The position numbers were made by a program, and so were the translations under genes. Under the pieces are notes generated by a model. The model worked only from the letters and a program-made list of their open reading frames with translations, was not told where the DNA came from and did no database searches. Source: Actinophytocola sp049647105 (GTDB taxonomy: Bacteria > Actinomycetota > Actinomycetes > Mycobacteriales > Pseudonocardiaceae). From it: a stretch of DNA of 64,000 nucleotides. Numbering within the stretch: position 1 is the stretch's first letter; each line of letters starts with the position of its first letter. The DNA lies in contig NZ_JBARWZ010000255.1 in NCBI RefSeq assembly GCF_049647105.1, positions 55,103 to 119,102 on the forward strand, read 5' to 3'. Shown in pieces: positions 25,109-32,315 of this stretch.

Positions 25109-25876
25109 ATGGACGCCGACATTCTCGAGTACTACGACCGCGGCGGCGAGGATGTCCGTCTCGTCGACTCCGTGGAACTGGTGCGCACCAAGGTCCTGCT
25201 GCAGCGTCACCTGCCGCGGAACGCGGATGTCCTCGACGTCGGCGGCGGTTCCGGGGTCTACGCGACGTGGCTCGCCGAGGAAGGCCACCGCGTCCGCCTC
25301 GTCGACCCGGTGCCCAGGCATGTTGCCACCGCCAGGGCCACGGGCATCGACGCGGTCGAGGGCGACGCCCGCGCGCTGGCCGAGCCGGATGCCAGTCGCG
25401 ACGCGGTGCTGCTCCTCGGCCCGCTCTACCACCTGCTCGACCGCGCGGACCGCGTGCTGGCCCTCGCCGAGGCCGGGCGCGTCAGCAGGGACCTGGTCAT
25501 CGCGGCCGCGATCAGCCGCTGGTCACCCATGTTCGAAGGCATGCTGAGCGGTCTGGTCGACGAGCCCGGATTCACGCCGATGCTGCGCGAGGACCTCGCC
25601 TCCGGCACGCGCCGCGGCACCCAGCACCACCCGTTCGGCTTCACGACGTGCTACTTCCACCGCCCCGAGGAACTCGTGGGCGAAGTGGCGGACGCGGGCC
25701 TCACGCTCGTCGACCTCCTCCCGGTCGAGGGCATGGCGCACTGGATCCCGGATCTCGCGGACCGCCTGGCCGACCCGGACAAGCGCGCCGTGCTCCTCGA
25801 ACTGATCGAGCGCACCGAACACGAGCCCGCGCTCCTCGGCGCCACGGCGCACCTGCTGGTCATCGCCCGCCGGTAA
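25109..25876 (+). CDS. class I SAM-dependent methyltransferase
   Basis: 255 residues with a Rossmann-type methyltransferase fold: motif I VLDVGGGSGVYATWLAE, the acidic residue after strand 2 (RVRLVDPVPRHV), DAVEGDARAL and the motif IV-like DAVLLLGPLYHLLD. A His-rich stretch GTRRGTQHHPFGFTTCYFHRPEEL precedes the C-terminal strands. Small-molecule methylation is likely, but the substrate cannot be told. The ATG at 25109 lies six bases after a TACCGT -10-like element, so the mRNA may be leaderless. Divergent from the L11-like gene; one base separates it from the GNAT gene that follows. Confidence 0.88.
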   Translation: MDADILEYYDRGGEDVRLVDSVELVRTKVLLQRHLPRNADVLDVGGGSGVYATWLAEEGHRVRLVDPVPRHVATARATGIDAVEGDARALAEPDASRDAVLLLGPLYHLLDRADRVLALAEAGRVSRDLVIAAAISRWSPMFEGMLSGLVDEPGFTPMLREDLASGTRRGTQHHPFGFTTCYFHRPEELVGEVADAGLTLVDLLPVEGMAHWIPDLADRLADPDKRAVLLELIERTEHEPALLGATAHLLVIARR

Positions 25877-25877
25877 A

Positions 25878-26708
25878 ATGCGCGTCATGGATCAGGCGGC
25901 CGCGCTCGCGGCTTTCGAGGCCCAGTTGCGCAACGTGGTCCGCCCAACCCTGGACGGCGGGCAGTTCGAGCGTGCGGGGTCCGTCATTCGCTGCGTGGGC
26001 CAAGAGCCGAACAGCTGGTCGGGCGTCGAATGGTCCAATTTGGACGAAGCGACCGCCGACGATGTGATCGCCGAGCAGATCCGGTACTTCGCCGAACGGC
26101 GCCGCGATTTCGAATGGAAGTACTACGCCTACGACCGTCCCGCCGACCTGCCGGAGCGCCTGCTGAAGGCCGGGCTCGTGCCGGGCGAGGAGGAGGCGCT
26201 GATGGTCGCGGACGTCGCGGACGTGCCCGACATCCCGGCGCCGGAAGGCATCCGGCTCGTCACGGTGTCCGATGAGGACGGCCTGCGACAGGTTAAAGCC
26301 GTGCACGACAAGGTGTTCGGCGGCGACCACGGCCCGATGATCGACAGCATGCGCGCGCGACTGCCGTCCGGCGCGGTCGCACCGGTGCTCGCGCTGGCCG
26401 GTGACGAGGCCGTGTGCGCGGCCCGCGTGGACTTCCATATCGGCACCGACTTCGCGAGCCTGTGGGGCGGCGGCACGCTCCCGGAGTGGCGTGGCCGGGG
26501 CATCTACCGTGCGCTGGTGAGCCACCGCAGGAAGCTCGCGGCCGGACGCGGCTACCGCTACCTGCGCACGGACGCGCTGCCGACCAGCCGCCCGATCCTG
26601 GAGAAGCTCGGCTTCGTCCGCCTGACGACCACCGTCCCCTACACGCGACCGGACGAGAGCCTGTCCCAAGGATCTTTGATGCGAGGGTCTGGGCCTGACC
26701 AACAGTGA
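25878..26708 (+). CDS. GNAT-family N-acetyltransferase
   Basis: 276 residues. The C-terminal half is a GNAT domain with the acetyl-CoA loop (motif A) in LPEWRGRGIYRALVSHRRKL (Q/RxxGxG/A pattern as RGRGIY) and motif B in GYRYLRTDALPTSRPILEKL. The N-terminal ~120 residues form a less conserved helical domain, seen in a group of actinobacterial GNATs. Acceptor unknown. The ATG at 25878 follows the methyltransferase stop by one base; a second ATG four codons later is possible. The two genes are probably cotranscribed. Confidence 0.88.
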   Translation: MRVMDQAAALAAFEAQLRNVVRPTLDGGQFERAGSVIRCVGQEPNSWSGVEWSNLDEATADDVIAEQIRYFAERRRDFEWKYYAYDRPADLPERLLKAGLVPGEEEALMVADVADVPDIPAPEGIRLVTVSDEDGLRQVKAVHDKVFGGDHGPMIDSMRARLPSGAVAPVLALAGDEAVCAARVDFHIGTDFASLWGGGTLPEWRGRGIYRALVSHRRKLAAGRGYRYLRTDALPTSRPILEKLGFVRLTTTVPYTRPDESLSQGSLMRGSGPDQQ

Positions 26709-26796
26709 CCTCAGGGGAACGTGACGGCACCCAGCCACCAACCACCCACGATCCGCAGCCGCCGCTGGGCCGACACCAACACGTTGAATTCCGGGG

Positions 26797-27336
26797 CTAG
26801 ATCGGCTCGATGCCGTTGCGGTGCCTGCGTGCCAGGTCGCGGTAGATCTCGGGGTTGTGGTCCACCCATGCCTTGGCGGTGCCGGTGAGCGGCACGAACT
26901 TCTTGGCCGGTGAACCGATCGCGACCGTCTCGCCTGGCACCTTGGTCCCCGGTGTGACGGTCGACCCGGCCGCGATCAGCGCGCGGGGACCGACCACGGC
27001 GCCGTCAAGCACAACGGAACCGTTGCCCACCAGCGCTTCCGCGCCGATGGTGCAGTCGTGCACGAGACACAGGTGCCCGATGGTGGCGCCGGGCCCGACC
27101 TCGCACACGCCGGCGCCGACGTGGATGACCGAATTGTCCTGCACGCTCGCGCCCTCGCGGATGACGATCGCGCCGAAGTCCGCGCGGATCACCACGCCGT
27201 ACCAGACGGACGCGTCCGCCTCGACCGTCACATCACCGACGAGCGTGGCGGTCGGTGCGATCCACGCGTCCGGGTGCACGACCGGCGACTTACCTTCGAA
27301 GGAGAAGAGGGGCACCCGGCTACCGTAATGCGCCAC
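26797..27336 (-). CDS. gamma-carbonic-anhydrase-like left-handed beta-helix protein
   Basis: 179 residues of hexapeptide repeats forming a left-handed beta-helix (repeating I/V-G-x units such as ATLVGDVTVEADASVWYGVV). The three putative zinc histidines are in the NSVIHVG and HLCLVHDC segments, as in gamma carbonic anhydrase/YrdA proteins. Enzymatic activity in this wide family varies and cannot be settled here. The GTG at 27336 directly follows the threonine aldolase stop (TGAGTG), so the two are translationally linked. Confidence 0.85.
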   Translation of the reverse strand: MAHYGSRVPLFSFEGKSPVVHPDAWIAPTATLVGDVTVEADASVWYGVVIRADFGAIVIREGASVQDNSVIHVGAGVCEVGPGATIGHLCLVHDCTIGAEALVGNGSVVLDGAVVGPRALIAAGSTVTPGTKVPGETVAIGSPAKKFVPLTGTAKAWVDHNPEIYRDLARRHRNGIEPI

Positions 27337-28389
27337 TCATGAGGCCCGCCGCACGACGTCCGCGAACAACGCCGCGACCTCGTCCGGTGAGAACCCCATG
27401 GCGTTCTCGGCGACCATCAGCTCCACACGACACCGATCGGGCCACGACTCGGGACGCGTACGGGTGAACAGGTGCACGCCCTGTTCCTCGACGAGTGCCT
27501 TGGCGGCCGCCTCGGCAGCCGCGGCAGGCATCGGAAGGCGGATGTGGAACAAAGGTGTGTGCGGCGGGTCGGGCAGCACGTCGACGACACCGCCCGCCGT
27601 GAGTGCCCCGGCGATGGCGACGGCGTGGTCCCGGAAGACGGCCATCCTTGGCAGCAGTTCGTCGAGGCCGACCAGCGCGGCGACGGCGAGCGGCCACGCG
27701 TCGGGAATGGCGCCGCCAAGCCGCTGCCGCCAGATCTCGGCGTGGTCGATCGTGGCGTCGTCCCCGGCGAGCACGGCGCCACGCACACCTTCGAGTCCTT
27801 TGTAGAGCGAGACGTACACGGTGTCGAAGAGCCCGGCGATCTCGGCGTGCGGCCTGCCGTAGAACGGCTGGGACTCCCACAGCCGCGCGCCGTCGAGATG
27901 AACGGCCACACCGCGGTCCCGCGCCCAGCCGACCTGCGCGGTCAGCTCGGCCCAGTCGGGCAGGAAGCCGCCGATCTCCCGCTGCGGCAGCTCGATCAGC
28001 AACGCGGCGACCGGCTCCTTGACACGGTCGAGGTCGCCTCGGGTCAGCATCCGCTCTGGCTCACCCGCGGGCTGGAACCGCAACCCATGGACGACGGCGT
28101 ACCCGCGCTGCTCCCACAGGTCGAGGTGGTTGGTGGGATGCGCGGTGAAGGTGCGCCGCCCGGCCCGCTCGGCGTGGATGCGCAGGGCGACCTGCTGGGC
28201 CATGGTGCCGGTGGGAAAGAACAACGCCCTCGGCTTCCCGAGCAGCTCGGCGATCCGCCCCTCCAGCCGCACGACCGGATCCTGGGGCAACGCGTCGGCC
28301 GACACGGCGTCGAGCATCCGCCGCAACACGACGTGCGGCCTGCGCCGTGTGGGCCCGTACGCACCCAGCGACCGCTGAACTTCGCTCAT
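27337..28389 (-). CDS. threonine aldolase-family PLP enzyme
   Basis: 350-residue fold-type I PLP enzyme of the beta-eliminating lyase/threonine aldolase group. Visible landmarks are LFFPTGTMAQQVAL (cofactor phosphate/ring region), VAVHLDGARLWES with the PLP Asp, and VYVSLYKGLEGVRGAVLAG with the Schiff-base Lys. It would cleave L-threonine or allo-threonine to glycine and acetaldehyde; an alternative amino-acid substrate is possible. The ATG at 28389 follows AGGGGAG at a workable distance. The next gene starts at its stop codon. Confidence 0.88.
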   Translation of the reverse strand: MSEVQRSLGAYGPTRRRPHVVLRRMLDAVSADALPQDPVVRLEGRIAELLGKPRALFFPTGTMAQQVALRIHAERAGRRTFTAHPTNHLDLWEQRGYAVVHGLRFQPAGEPERMLTRGDLDRVKEPVAALLIELPQREIGGFLPDWAELTAQVGWARDRGVAVHLDGARLWESQPFYGRPHAEIAGLFDTVYVSLYKGLEGVRGAVLAGDDATIDHAEIWRQRLGGAIPDAWPLAVAALVGLDELLPRMAVFRDHAVAIAGALTAGGVVDVLPDPPHTPLFHIRLPMPAAAAEAAAKALVEEQGVHLFTRTRPESWPDRCRVELMVAENAMGFSPDEVAALFADVVRRAS

Positions 28390-28418
28390 GACCTGCTCCC
28401 CTGCCCCTAGCTCGGCAC

Positions 28419-28590
28419 ATGTTGCGCACGTTCGCGGTCCGCTGGCACGCCGACCAGACGCGCCCGGCTGGAGAACCGTACGTCGAACGCCTGAAGGAGG
28501 CCACGGCGTTCCTGGCGTACGGCGCGGGCGTCACCGACCCGTCACTGCTGCGCGCAGCAGTACTGGTACGCCACATGGCAACGGGAGTTC
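28419..28590 (+). pseudogene. truncated HD-domain (ppGpp hydrolase/MESH1-like) fragment
   Basis: About 57 codons resembling the start of RelA/SpoT-type HD domains: FAVRWHADQTRPAGEPYVE (family pattern A-x-x-H-x-x-Q-x-R-x-x-G-x-P-Y), then GAGVTDPSLLRAAVL. At the place where the metal-binding HD...ED should follow (AVLHDVVEDT in relatives) it reads AVLVRHMATG and leaves the family. No second half is found downstream. This is a decayed remnant and not an enzyme. It lies 105 bases from the 3' end of a tRNA gene, a usual scar site for integrating elements. Confidence 0.6.
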
Positions 28591-28644
28591 GCACACCTTG
28601 CCGCTCAGTGAGGCGTGGTGTCATGAAAAGACGCCCAGACGCGA

Positions 28645-28682
28645 GTCAGGCCCCGTCCACTCGACGTGGATCGGGGCCTGAC
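28645..28682 (-). terminator. terminator after tRNA-Thr
   Basis: Strong hairpin: 11-bp outer stem GTCAGGCCCCG/CGGGGCCTGAC, then a TCCAC/GTGGA inner stem with one bulged base. It lies 12 bases past the 3' end of the leftward tRNA gene. A TCTTTTC stretch follows on the minus strand about 15 bases later. Confidence 0.75.
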
Positions 28683-28694
28683 CTGCATCTCACC

Positions 28695-28771
28695 TGGAGC
28701 CGCCTAAGGGAATCGAACCCTTGACCTGCTCATTACGAGTGAGCCGCTCTGGCCGACTGAGCTAAGGCGGC
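28695..28771 (-). tRNA. tRNA-Thr (anticodon CGU)
   Basis: 77 nt with a complete cloverleaf on the minus strand: acceptor GCCGCCT/AGGCGGC, D stem GCTC/GAGC, anticodon stem GCTCA/TGAGC with loop CTCGTAA (anticodon CGT, reads ACG), T stem AAGGG/CCCTT with TTCGATT loop. The 3' CCA is encoded after the discriminator T. A terminator hairpin follows. Confidence 0.96.
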
Positions 28772-28872
28772 GAGGTGCCCATAGTGTAACGGGCGCCCGG
28801 GCGTCACCTCACGCCACCTCTCTCGTTACCTAGAGGCTGGTCGGGGCACTGGCGGAGTCGAGGAGGATGCCG

Positions 28873-30804
28873 ATGCGCGGACGGTCACTGGTCGCGACGG
28901 CGGTGGGGCTTGCCGCACTGGTCCTCAGCCTGGTCGCCGCTCCTGCCGCTGCTGCCGCTCAGCCCACGACGCCGATCCCCACGCCGATGGACCCGGCGTC
29001 GCCGGGGATGTCGTCGCAGGTCGGGGCGGTGCCGCCGGGGCACGCCGTGGGTGATGCCGGAACCGGGCTTGGGATCCTGCGGATCCTGCCGAACTCGACG
29101 CCCACCAAGGCGATCGTGCCCAACATGGCCGACAAGCTGCCCAAGCAGGCGGCCGCGGAGCTCGGGTTCGGGCTCGCGTCGGCACAGGTCAACTCCGAGG
29201 CGTACCTGTCGTTCGAGCGGTCCGTCGCGCAGGCCGCGCCCGGTGGGCTCGCTGTCCAGGGTGGCAGCCCGCAGGCACCCGGCGCGTTGTCGCAGACCGC
29301 GTCGCCCGACAACGCGGAGCCCATCCACAACGGGCTGACGCTGCCGTCGACTCCGCTCGACACGCTGGTCCGCGGCGGCGCGCTCCAGGGGCAGGTGCAC
29401 GCCAGGTGGAGCGACACGGCGGGCCCGTGCGTCGGGACGATTGCCGACGCCACCACGGAGATCGCCAGCCTCTCGCTGCTCAACGCGATCCCCACCCTGC
29501 CGTCGACGCCGGACCTGACCGGTGTGTTCGACGCCCCCAAGCTTGACCCGAGCGCCGACCAGGCCGTGGTCGACGGGCTCAAGAAGCTCGCAGGCCCGCT
29601 CAGCACCCTCGGCGGCGCGCTGTCCGGCGGCACGAAGCCCGCGGCTGACGGCGCGGGCTCGCTGGTGAGCCTGCAGAACACGCTGTCCGCGCGGTCGGTG
29701 GTGCGGCTCGTCGACATCCCCGGCTCGCCGAACAAGGCCGTGCAGTCGACGTCGACGATGCAGGTCGCGGCGCTGAAGCTGCTCGCGGGCACGCCGTTCG
29801 AGGTCGTCATCCGCGTGGTCAGCCAGCCGACGCTGCAGGTCACGTCGACCGGTGACGAGAAGACGTCGACGGTGAAGTACACGGCGCCGGTGCTCGCGGT
29901 CGAGCAGGGCGGCAAGTTGCTTGGCCAGCTTGACGTGGCCAACCCGAAGTTCGACATCCCGGTGGGCATCCCGCTCGCGCCGGGCGCGCCGAAGCTGCCG
30001 ATCATCGGTGACCTGCTCGCGAACGGGCAGAAGGTCACGCAGGCACTGCAGCGGCTCGACCTCGGCGTCATCCGGCTGGGGGTCGCGCAGCTGGACCAGC
30101 GCGGCACGGCGATGACGACGCCGTTCAAGGGTTTCCAGCTCGGCGCGACGGCCCGGATGCTGGACGTGCAGGTGCTGCCGACGCAGGCGCTGGGCCTGCC
30201 GAACCTGCCGTCGGCGCTGGCGCAGGTCGCCCTGGGTGAGCAGATCGCGCGCGCGTACGCCCCGACCGGTGGTGTCGTGTGCCAGACCACCGAGCAGCCC
30301 GCGCCGCCCCCGACGCCGAAGCCGCAGGGCCGGGCGCCGATGGAGCTGGCCTACACCACGATGGCCTACAAGACGATCCCGATGTTCTGGGCGGGGACGG
30401 CCATGCTGCTGATCGGCGTGGTCCTGGTGGCGGCACTGCCCACGCTGCGCTCGCCACGGCTGGTGGAGGGCGGCCCACGCCTCACGGATCCGAGCCCGGA
30501 CTCCGGTTCGGGATCGGCGGACGCGGACGCCACAGACCCCGAACCGGAGCCCGGCGCGGACACAGCCGAGGTCGAGCCGCCTGATGCCGGAGCCGCCGAC
30601 GCGACATCCGCGGACGCCGACGTGGCCGACGCTGATGCGGAGCCTGCGGAGGAGCGCGCCGAGGTCACCGGCGCCGACGTGGCCGAGGAGGATGCCTCCG
30701 AACCGAGCGACGACGAGTCGGTGGAGGCGGAAAAATCGGCGAGTGACGTGGCCGAGCCCGTCGAGGGTCAGGCCGACGACAGGAGCGGTGAGACCGACAA
30801 GTAG
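28873..30804 (+). CDS. secreted/membrane-anchored protein with acidic C-terminal tail, function unknown
   Basis: 643 residues. A signal peptide (LVATAVGLAALVLSLVAAPAAAAA) is followed by about 480 extracellular residues rich in Ala, Gly, Leu and Thr with no family I recognise, then one transmembrane helix (MFWAGTAMLLIGVVLVAAL) and about 125 cytoplasmic residues, highly acidic (Glu/Asp/Ala/Ser/Pro). The large extracellular part resembles actinobacterial choice-of-anchor surface proteins, but this is only a layout similarity. The second ATG, at 28873, has GGAGG seven bases before it; the first, at 28867, directly touches GGAGG. Single gene between tRNA-Thr and a terminator. Confidence 0.8.
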   Translation: MRGRSLVATAVGLAALVLSLVAAPAAAAAQPTTPIPTPMDPASPGMSSQVGAVPPGHAVGDAGTGLGILRILPNSTPTKAIVPNMADKLPKQAAAELGFGLASAQVNSEAYLSFERSVAQAAPGGLAVQGGSPQAPGALSQTASPDNAEPIHNGLTLPSTPLDTLVRGGALQGQVHARWSDTAGPCVGTIADATTEIASLSLLNAIPTLPSTPDLTGVFDAPKLDPSADQAVVDGLKKLAGPLSTLGGALSGGTKPAADGAGSLVSLQNTLSARSVVRLVDIPGSPNKAVQSTSTMQVAALKLLAGTPFEVVIRVVSQPTLQVTSTGDEKTSTVKYTAPVLAVEQGGKLLGQLDVANPKFDIPVGIPLAPGAPKLPIIGDLLANGQKVTQALQRLDLGVIRLGVAQLDQRGTAMTTPFKGFQLGATARMLDVQVLPTQALGLPNLPSALAQVALGEQIARAYAPTGGVVCQTTEQPAPPPTPKPQGRAPMELAYTTMAYKTIPMFWAGTAMLLIGVVLVAALPTLRSPRLVEGGPRLTDPSPDSGSGSADADATDPEPEPGADTAEVEPPDAGAADATSADADVADADAEPAEERAEVTGADVAEEDASEPSDDESVEAEKSASDVAEPVEGQADDRSGETDK

Positions 30805-30813
30805 ACCCGGCTG

Positions 30814-30838
30814 AGCCGGCCCCTGCCTGGGGCCGGCT
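30814..30838 (+). terminator. terminator after the surface-protein gene
   Basis: Perfect 10-bp stem AGCCGGCCCC/GGGGCCGGCT with a TGCCT loop, ten bases past the stop at 30804. Only a short TTGG follows, so it is a GC-type hairpin terminator as is common in Actinobacteria. Confidence 0.7.
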
Positions 30839-30902
30839 TGGCCTCCGGCCCCCTTGATCCACGCTACGGCACGGGGGTGACATCGACGGTCGGTCAGAGT
30901 GA

Positions 30903-30931
30903 GTTGTCCACAGGTGGCGGGGTTGTCCACA
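30903..30931. promoter_or_regulatory. pair of DnaA-box-like sites, copy 2 (with a third single site at 31016-31024)
   Basis: GTTGTCCACA twice in direct orientation with nine bases between, the reverse orientation of the pairs at 24208 and 52348. A further site, TGTGGACAA, lies at 31016-31024 in the opposite orientation. This makes three DnaA-like boxes in 122 bp, in the convergent intergenic gap next to holB (DNA polymerase III delta'). Confidence 0.6.
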
Positions 30932-31083
30932 GATTGTATTTGCCACCCCATACGGAGGTTTACCTGCTGATCAGGGGTACAGGCGAGGCTCTGCACGATC
31001 ATCAGGGCAGCTGCCTGTGGACAACTCCCCGGAACGGTCGGGGGTCGGCCGTACGCTGGCAACCGGGGGCCGGAGGCCACCCC

Positions 31084-32280
31084 TCAGCCGAAATGCATGG
31101 CCGTCAGCATCGCTTCTATCGCGATCCTCGGCTTCACGTTCAGCTCCATCGCCTCGCGGCACGCGAGCACGGCTTCCAGGCGCTTCAGCGTCGACTCCGG
31201 TGTCCACGCGCCCGCGGCCTGCCGTGCGTCGCGTTCGCGGTCCGGGTGGTTGAGCCTTGCGTTGCTGCCCGACGACACCACCAGCACGTCCCGGTAGAAG
31301 GCGGCCAGGTCGACCAGCGCCAGGTCGATGGCATCGCGCTGGGTCCTGGTGGCCCGGCTCTTCTGGCGGCGTTCCAGCTCCTTGATGGCCGCGGCGCTGC
31401 CCCTGGTCGCCGACGCGGTGCCCTTGCCGGTGCCGCCGTGGCCCATCGCGGTCTTCAGCGCTTCCTTCTCCGCCTCGTCGCGGGTGCCGCTCACCTCGCT
31501 GGCATCCGCCTCCGCCGACTTGACCAGGTCGTCCGCGCAGTCGAACACGTCGGCCAGGCGGCGCAGGTTCAGCGGGATGCGCAGCACCGACTCGCGGCGG
31601 GTGCGGGCGGCCTCGTCCGTCGCCAGCCTGCGGGCGCGGCCGACGTGACCACCACAGACCGACGCGGCCCAGCGCGCCATGTCGGCCGGGATGCCGTCGC
31701 GGGACTGGAGCACCTCCGCGATCGCCGCCGAAGCCGGCGTGCGCAGGCCAAGGTGACGGCACCGCGAACGGATCGTCATTGGCACGTCCTCCGGGTGGTC
31801 AGACGGCGCCGCCAGCAGGAACACCGTGCGTTCCGGCGGCTCCTCCACCGCCTTCAGCAGCGCGTTCGCCGCGCCTTCTGTCAGGCGGTCCGCGTCGGTG
31901 ATGATCACCACCTGCCACCGGGCGCCGGTTGGCCTTCGCGCGGCGATCTGGACCAGCGAACGCATCTCCGCCACCGAGATCGACAGGCCCTCCGGCACGA
32001 CGACGTGGACATCGGCATGCGTGCCCGCCATCGCCGTCCGGCAGCCCGCGCACTCGCCGCAGCCAGCGCCCGTCTCGCATTGCAGCGCGGCCGCGAACGC
32101 CTTCGCCGCCACCGAGCGGCCAGAACCGGGCGGGCCCGTGAACAGCCACGCGTGTGACACCGCGGACGTCGAGCCGCCGCCGAACGTGCCGTCCACCATC
32201 GACGCCGCCACCGCCGCCGACGCCGCCAGCACCTCGACGGCCTCCGGCTGGCCGACCACCTGCGACCACACGGTGCCCAC
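31084..32280 (-). CDS. holB: DNA polymerase III subunit delta'
   Basis: Clamp-loader subunit that helps place the beta clamp on primed DNA. The 398-residue protein has the delta'/AAA+ pattern: VVGQPEAVEVLAAS, a P-loop GPPGSGRS (a GRS variant, in keeping with the usual lack of ATPase in delta'), the four-Cys zinc module in CGECAGC plus the preceding Cys, the EEPPERTVFLLAA region and IRSRC. Start: GTG at 32280 after GGAGG at six bases. Matches the M. tuberculosis holB (Rv3644c) slot near topA. Confidence 0.93.
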   Translation of the reverse strand: MGTVWSQVVGQPEAVEVLAASAAVAASMVDGTFGGGSTSAVSHAWLFTGPPGSGRSVAAKAFAAALQCETGAGCGECAGCRTAMAGTHADVHVVVPEGLSISVAEMRSLVQIAARRPTGARWQVVIITDADRLTEGAANALLKAVEEPPERTVFLLAAPSDHPEDVPMTIRSRCRHLGLRTPASAAIAEVLQSRDGIPADMARWAASVCGGHVGRARRLATDEAARTRRESVLRIPLNLRRLADVFDCADDLVKSAEADASEVSGTRDEAEKEALKTAMGHGGTGKGTASATRGSAAAIKELERRQKSRATRTQRDAIDLALVDLAAFYRDVLVVSSGSNARLNHPDRERDARQAAGAWTPESTLKRLEAVLACREAMELNVKPRIAIEAMLTAMHFG

Positions 32281-32315
32281 AGCACGCCTCCGACTAGAAC
32301 TGGCTAGATCACTGA

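Noticed and set aside
30903..31024. Replication origin because of three DnaA-like boxes
   Set aside because: Only three boxes, no AT-rich unwinding region, and none of the usual neighbours (dnaA, dnaN, rpmH). The same paired motif recurs at two other places in the window.
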